DNA from: a bacterium
GTDB taxonomy: Bacteria; Desulfobacterota; Binatia; UBA12015
Assembly (NCBI GenBank): GCA_029976905.1
Contig: JAPOLW010000109.1
Location: forward strand, 1-9,883
DNA: 9,883 nucleotides
Reading direction: 5' to 3'
In this document: positions 6,628-9,883 of the stretch, one piece after another
How positions within the stretch are numbered: position 1 is the stretch's first letter
Layout of the letters: the number at the start of each line of letters is the position of its first letter
Translations under genes and position numbers: made by a program
The notes under the pieces: generated by a model
Told to the model about the DNA's origin: nothing
The model's input: the letters and a program-made list of their open reading frames with translations, nothing else
Database searches by the model: none

Positions 6628-7434
6628 ATGGCGAAGACGTCGAAAGAGGAAAGCCGGTCGCCGGTCGCCGCGATCGGCCACCGGATCATCGCACTGGCGT
6701 TGTTCACGGGGAGCCTGGTGCGCTTCGTGGCTTCGAGCTTGAGGGCGTCTTTGCGCCACGGTTTGCCTCTTCGAATCGTCGTCTTGCAGGTCTACGAGAT
6801 CGGCTATCGCTCCCTGCCGCTCACGGCGATCGCCGCGTTCGCGATCGGGCTCGTCATGGCCATGCAGACGATGTTCCTGCTCAAGAAGTTTGGCGTCATG
6901 CAATACGTGGCCGTCGGCGTGGGCCTCGGCATGACCCGGGAACTCGGCCCCGTGATCACGGCCTTGATGGTCGCCGGTCGGTCGGGTTCGGGCATCAGCG
7001 CGGAATTGGGCTCCATGCGGGTCACGCGTCAGATCGACGCCCTTCGGGTTCTCGCGGTCGACCCCGAGCGCTATCTGGTCGGCACCCGGATTGCCGCGTG
7101 CATGATCGCGTTGCCGCTTCTGACGGCAATCTCGGACCTGCTCGGCATTTTGGGCGGGGCTCTCATCGCGACGACTCTAGGCGGGGTGACGCCCGAGGGC
7201 TACGTCGAGACCACACTTTACTACGTCACCTTGTCCGACCTCTTGACGGGACTTGCGAAGACGGTCTTCTTCGCCCTGATCATCTCGGGCGTCGCGGCCT
7301 ACTATGGCTTCCACACCGAAGGAGGGACCAGCGGCGTCGGTCGTTCGACGACCGCCACCGTCGTCGTCTCGTCGCTCATGATCTTCGTGTCCGACGTCTT
7401 CATGACCCAGCTTCTGGTGAGCCTTGGCTACTGA
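6628..7434 (+). CDS. mlaE: MlaE-type ABC transporter permease (phospholipid transport)
   Basis: A 268-residue inner-membrane permease of the MlaE (formerly DUF140) family, partner of an MlaF ATPase and an MlaD MCE protein in moving phospholipids between the inner and outer membranes. It has an N-terminal amphipathic or membrane helix (about 16-38), then hydrophobic segments at about 62-84, 92-116, 155-185, 208-228 and 243-266. The family signature is complete: GLVMAMQ (74-80), ELGPVITALMVAGRSGSG (105-122), ISAELGSMRVTRQIDALRVL, then DPERYLVGTRI. Length is normal. The ATG at 6628 lies 6 nt after the PBP stop and has a GAGG just upstream. Its 3' end overlaps the ATPase gene. The direction of transport cannot be told from sequence. 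Confidence 0.96.
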   Translation: MAKTSKEESRSPVAAIGHRIIALALFTGSLVRFVASSLRASLRHGLPLRIVVLQVYEIGYRSLPLTAIAAFAIGLVMAMQTMFLLKKFGVMQYVAVGVGLGMTRELGPVITALMVAGRSGSGISAELGSMRVTRQIDALRVLAVDPERYLVGTRIAACMIALPLLTAISDLLGILGGALIATTLGGVTPEGYVETTLYYVTLSDLLTGLAKTVFFALIISGVAAYYGFHTEGGTSGVGRSTTATVVVSSLMIFVSDVFMTQLLVSLGY

Positions 7435-8182
7435 TCCGGCAGGAGGCGGGAGCGCTTCGGCGATCGAGTTCCGCGACGTGCGCAAATCGTTCGGGGACAA
7501 CCGTGTCCTGCGCGGCGTGGATCTGTCCATCGGTCGCGGGGAGACGCAGGTCATCCTGGGCAGCAGCGGTTCGGGGAAATCGGTGCTGGTGAGCATGCTG
7601 GTCGGGCTGCTGGCGCCGGATTCGGGTGCCGCGATCATCGACGGCGTGGACGTCTCCAGCTATACCCGGGCAGAGCAATGGCAGTCCGTGTGGCTCAAGA
7701 CCGGATTCCTCTTCCAGGGTTCGGCTCTCTTCGACTCGATGACCGTCGGTGAAAACATCGCTTTTCCGCTGCACCAGCATACCGATCTCGACGAAGGAGC
7801 CATTGCCGAGCGCGTTGCGCGTGTGCTCTCCTGGATCGATCTCGCCGGGATCGAAGAGAAGATGCCGAGCGAGCTTTCGGGCGGGATGCAAAAGAGGGTC
7901 GGGCTTGCGCGAACGGTCGTTCTCGAGCCCGAGATCGTGATCTACGACGAGCCGACCACCGGGCTCGATCCCCTGACCTCGGATACGATCAGCGAGCTCA
8001 TCCTGCGGCTCCAGAAGGAGCGGACCGTCACCTCGATCGTGGTCACCCACGACGTGCGCTGCGCTTTTCTGGTTGCCGACCGCGTCGCAATGCTCGACGA
8101 AGGAAGAGTTCTGGTGGAGGGGCCGCTGGACGAGGTCAAGGACAGCGATGTCCCGAAACTGCGGGCGTTTCTGTATGGTTGA
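7424..8182 (+). CDS. mlaF: MlaF-type ABC transporter ATP-binding protein
   Basis: A 252-residue cytoplasmic ATPase that energises the MlaE permease. It has Walker A GSSGSGKS (46-53), Q-loop LFQGSALFDSMTV (Gln98), the ABC signature LSGGMQKR (151-158), Walker B IVIYDEP (171-177), the D-loop TGLDP, and the switch His209 in VVTHD. The 'FLFQGSALFDSMTV.ENIAFPL' run is diagnostic for the MlaF subgroup. The start is TTG at 7424, which overlaps the mlaE stop by 11 nt; no in-frame ATG exists near the N-terminus and a later start would cut into the first beta strand. The purine stretch GGTGAG lies only 2 nt upstream, so initiation probably relies on translational coupling to mlaE. Confidence 0.95.
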   Translation: MATDPAGGGSASAIEFRDVRKSFGDNRVLRGVDLSIGRGETQVILGSSGSGKSVLVSMLVGLLAPDSGAAIIDGVDVSSYTRAEQWQSVWLKTGFLFQGSALFDSMTVGENIAFPLHQHTDLDEGAIAERVARVLSWIDLAGIEEKMPSELSGGMQKRVGLARTVVLEPEIVIYDEPTTGLDPLTSDTISELILRLQKERTVTSIVVTHDVRCAFLVADRVAMLDEGRVLVEGPLDEVKDSDVPKLRAFLYG

Positions 8183-8190
8183 GCGAAGGT

Positions 8191-9258
8191 ATGGCGGGCG
8201 GTAGTGAGCGCAAACGCGAAGCGATCGTCGGGATCTTCGTCCTTCTGGCGATCGGTGTCGCGGCCTTCATGATCGTGATGCTCGGCCGGGAGCAGCGCAT
8301 CTTCGAGGAGCGTTTCGTGTTGCGTGCGATCTTCGGGAACGTGAGCGGGATGCGGGCGGGAGCGCCCGTCTTCGTGGCCGGTCTCTCGGTCGGGACGGTC
8401 GAACAGCTGCGTTTCGTCGAGCCGGGGCAGGCGCGGCGCGCCGATGGGCCTCGCGCTGGCGGGCCCATCGGCGACAGCGGGCAGGTGGCCGAGATCGAGG
8501 TCGTCCTCAAGATCGAGGAGCGCTTCCGCCCGCAGATTCGTCTCGACTCGGTGGCCACCGTCGGGTCGGTGGGACTGCTTGGGGACAAATCGATCGAGAT
8601 CTCCGTCGGAAGTGGCGCCGAGCCGATGGTGGAGCGGGGCGCGGTACTCACGACGGTCGACCCGATGTCGCTCACCGAGGTGCTCGACGAGGTGCAGCCC
8701 ATGGCGTCGAAGTTGGACCAGATCCTGGGCGACATCGCGGGCCTCACCGGAGAGATGACGAGCGAAGATTCGGCCCTCATGGCCGGTCTCGACAGCCTGA
8801 GCGACATCCTCCAGAAGATCGATCGCGGAGAGGGGACGATCGGCTCGTTGGTGAACTCGCCGAAGACGGTCGACGAGTTGGATGAGCTCCTGGCTTCGGC
8901 GAACGAAACCATCGAAGGAATCCGGGCGGCCACGGTGGATCTACCGCCGACCATGGCCTCGGTGCGTCAGGTAGCCGCCGAGGTCGAGCAGCTTTCGGTA
9001 TCGCTGCGCCGCAGCGCCGAGCGCTTTCCCGCGATCACGGTTGAGCTCGAAGAGATCGTGCACAATCTTCGTCTGGCGTCGGAGGCTCTTCCGACGTTGA
9101 GCGTGCAGGCGGAGCAGGGGGTTCGCAAGGCGACGGATGTCTTCGACGCGGCCGGGAGAAGCATCCTGTTGCGCGGGAACATGCCCGCAGAACCCGACCG
9201 CTTGCCGACCGGATTGAGCCGCGGTTCGCCGGGCGCGGGGAGCACGGGTGCGGACTGA
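8191..9258 (+). CDS. mlaD: MlaD-type MCE domain protein (lipid transport, periplasmic)
   Basis: A 355-residue protein with a cytoplasmic basic tail (SERKRE), one membrane segment (about 11-32) and a periplasmic MCE domain (about 39-140): IFGNVSGMRAGAPVFVAGLSVG at the front and SVGLLGDKSIEISVG at the end. Between them is an extra loop of roughly 20 residues (about 79-98) absent from E. coli MlaD, encoded over a perfect inverted repeat. After the MCE domain about 190 residues are mostly helical, including DRGEGTIGSLVNSP (211-224), a motif common in long MlaD homologues, and heptad-like stretches. The protein ends in RSILLRGN and a Gly/Pro/Ser tail. MCE proteins form hexamers that conduct lipid from the MlaFE complex; the helical part may lengthen the tube. 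ATG 8191 was chosen, 8 nt after the mlaF stop; TTG 8179, overlapping that stop, is the alternative and adds four residues. Confidence 0.93.
   Translation: MAGGSERKREAIVGIFVLLAIGVAAFMIVMLGREQRIFEERFVLRAIFGNVSGMRAGAPVFVAGLSVGTVEQLRFVEPGQARRADGPRAGGPIGDSGQVAEIEVVLKIEERFRPQIRLDSVATVGSVGLLGDKSIEISVGSGAEPMVERGAVLTTVDPMSLTEVLDEVQPMASKLDQILGDIAGLTGEMTSEDSALMAGLDSLSDILQKIDRGEGTIGSLVNSPKTVDELDELLASANETIEGIRAATVDLPPTMASVRQVAAEVEQLSVSLRRSAERFPAITVELEEIVHNLRLASEALPTLSVQAEQGVRKATDVFDAAGRSILLRGNMPAEPDRLPTGLSRGSPGAGSTGAD
8439..8473. repeat. Perfect 12-bp inverted repeat inside mlaD
   Basis: CGCCGATGGGCC at 8439-8450 is matched exactly by its reverse complement GGCCCATCGGCG at 8462-8473, leaving an 11-nt loop. 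The hairpin lies within codons for the extra loop of the MCE domain (about residues 83-95, ADGPRAGGPIGDS). A perfect 24-base palindromic match inside a coding region is unlikely by chance even at this GC, and it coincides with the family-length insertion, so a palindromic element inserted in frame is one explanation. Confidence 0.75.
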
Positions 9259-9883
9259 CGCCCTCATCCGCTTGCTGGCCGTGGCCGCGATGGTGGTCGC
9301 CGCGGCGCCGCTCGCGTCCTGCGGCGGTACGCGGCGCAGCGTGAATCCCGGGATCCGGGAGCGGGCCCGGACGCTGGAGGAGGCGAGCCACGAGACCGCG
9401 CTGCGCGGCGATCTGCCCCGGGCGGTGGTCCTCGAAGAGCGTGCCGTCGACGCCTACCGCAGCATCGACGACGTCGAGGCCGTGGCCGCGGGGCTGAACC
9501 GACTGGGAAATCTTCGGCAGCGCGACGGCGACCTCGCGGGCGCGCAACGGGCCTACCGGGAGGCCGCGGAACTCGCCCGACCTGGCGCCGCGATCGCGGA
9601 GGAGGCGGCCGCGGAGAACAACCTCGGCACGCTTTGCGAGGTGCGGGGCGACGTTGCCGGGGCGCGATCGCACTACCAGAAGGCTCTCTCGCTTGCCGAG
9701 CAGGCAGAGGCACCGGCCGTCGAAGCGGCCGCGTTGAACAACCTTGGACTTCTCGACCTTGCCGAGGGCGCGTCCGCGCGCGCCCGGGCGCGCTTCGAAG
9801 AGGCACTCGCGATCGACCGCGCGCAGGACGATCGGGCGGGTGAGGCGACGCGGTTGCGCAACCTCGGTACCCTGCATCGGCGG
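9248..9883 (+). CDS. TPR-repeat lipoprotein, 3' partial
   Basis: The frame runs open to the window end: 212 codons are visible with no stop. It begins MRTDALIRLLAVAAMVVAAAPLASCGG, a lipoprotein signal peptide with lipobox LASC and lipidated Cys25. Residue +2 is Gly, so no inner-membrane retention signal by the E. coli Asp rule, and the outer membrane is likely. After Cys25 come tetratricopeptide-like units. Four repeats of the 'A...LN.LG.L....GD..GA...Y..AL.L' type can be read, for example around GLNRLGNLRQRDGDLAGAQRAY, ENNLGTLCEVRGDVAGARSHY, LNNLGLLDLAEG and LRNLGTLHRR. TPRs bind proteins. The GTG at 9248 overlaps the mlaD stop by 11 nt, which makes it part of the Mla operon. It could be an outer-membrane partner of MlaD, but no function is established from the sequence. 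Confidence 0.88.
   Translation, partial: MRTDALIRLLAVAAMVVAAAPLASCGGTRRSVNPGIRERARTLEEASHETALRGDLPRAVVLEERAVDAYRSIDDVEAVAAGLNRLGNLRQRDGDLAGAQRAYREAAELARPGAAIAEEAAAENNLGTLCEVRGDVAGARSHYQKALSLAEQAEAPAVEAAALNNLGLLDLAEGASARARARFEEALAIDRAQDDRAGEATRLRNLGTLHRR

Noticed and set aside
4948..6903. A 651-codon open frame on the - strand opposite the PBP
   Set aside because: Shadow of the PBP gene; Arg/Gly/His-rich translation with no recognisable motif, and it also crosses into mlaE.
9035..9877. A 280-codon - strand open frame opposite mlaD and the TPR lipoprotein gene
   Set aside because: The + strand has a lipobox signal peptide and TPR repeats in phase with an overlap to mlaD, which is far better supported than this Arg-rich shadow.

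Overview
The window is 9.9 kb of high-GC, densely coding bacterial DNA. It carries ordinary chromosomal genes: no tRNA, rRNA, CRISPR array, transposase, phage gene or plasmid gene is visible. An MlaEFD-type lipid transporter, a bifunctional class A penicillin-binding protein and a lipobox lipoprotein all point to a diderm (Gram-negative) bacterium. The high GC, the TTG/GTG starts and the plant-like versions of two amino-acid enzymes would fit a lineage such as Myxococcota, Desulfobacterota or Binatota, but this is inference; no marker here fixes the taxon.

Left block (1-1619, + strand): the 3' part of a Usg/aspartate-semialdehyde-dehydrogenase-like gene, then truA (tRNA pseudouridine synthase), then a 70-residue Cys/His-rich protein whose start overlaps the truA stop (ATGA). 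The usg-truA neighbourhood matches the E. coli arrangement pdxB-usg-truA. Positions 1620-1722 form a convergent intergenic gap with a strong hairpin and an imperfect direct repeat.

Middle block (4271-1723, - strand): threonine synthase followed, with an ATGA overlap, by a cystathionine gamma-synthase-family enzyme. Both resemble the plant enzymes more than the E. coli ones. In plants these two enzymes compete for O-phosphohomoserine, so this may be a threonine/methionine branch-point operon built around that shared substrate.

Right block (4390-9883, + strand): a tight run of a PBP1B-like glycosyltransferase/transpeptidase, mlaE, mlaF, mlaD and a TPR lipoprotein cut by the window end. Gaps are 6-8 nt or genes overlap. 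The run joins peptidoglycan synthesis to MCE-type lipid traffic between the membranes. No mlaC or mlaB lies among the visible genes, and MlaD carries a long helical C-terminal part that could span the periplasm.

The most notable points are the plant-type ThrC/CGS pair, the PBP-Mla-TPR operon, a perfect 12-bp inverted repeat that encodes an insertion inside the MlaD MCE domain, the small Cys/His protein coupled to truA, and the loss of ASADH catalytic residues in the Usg-like protein. I see nothing that amounts to a clearly new defence or mobile system.
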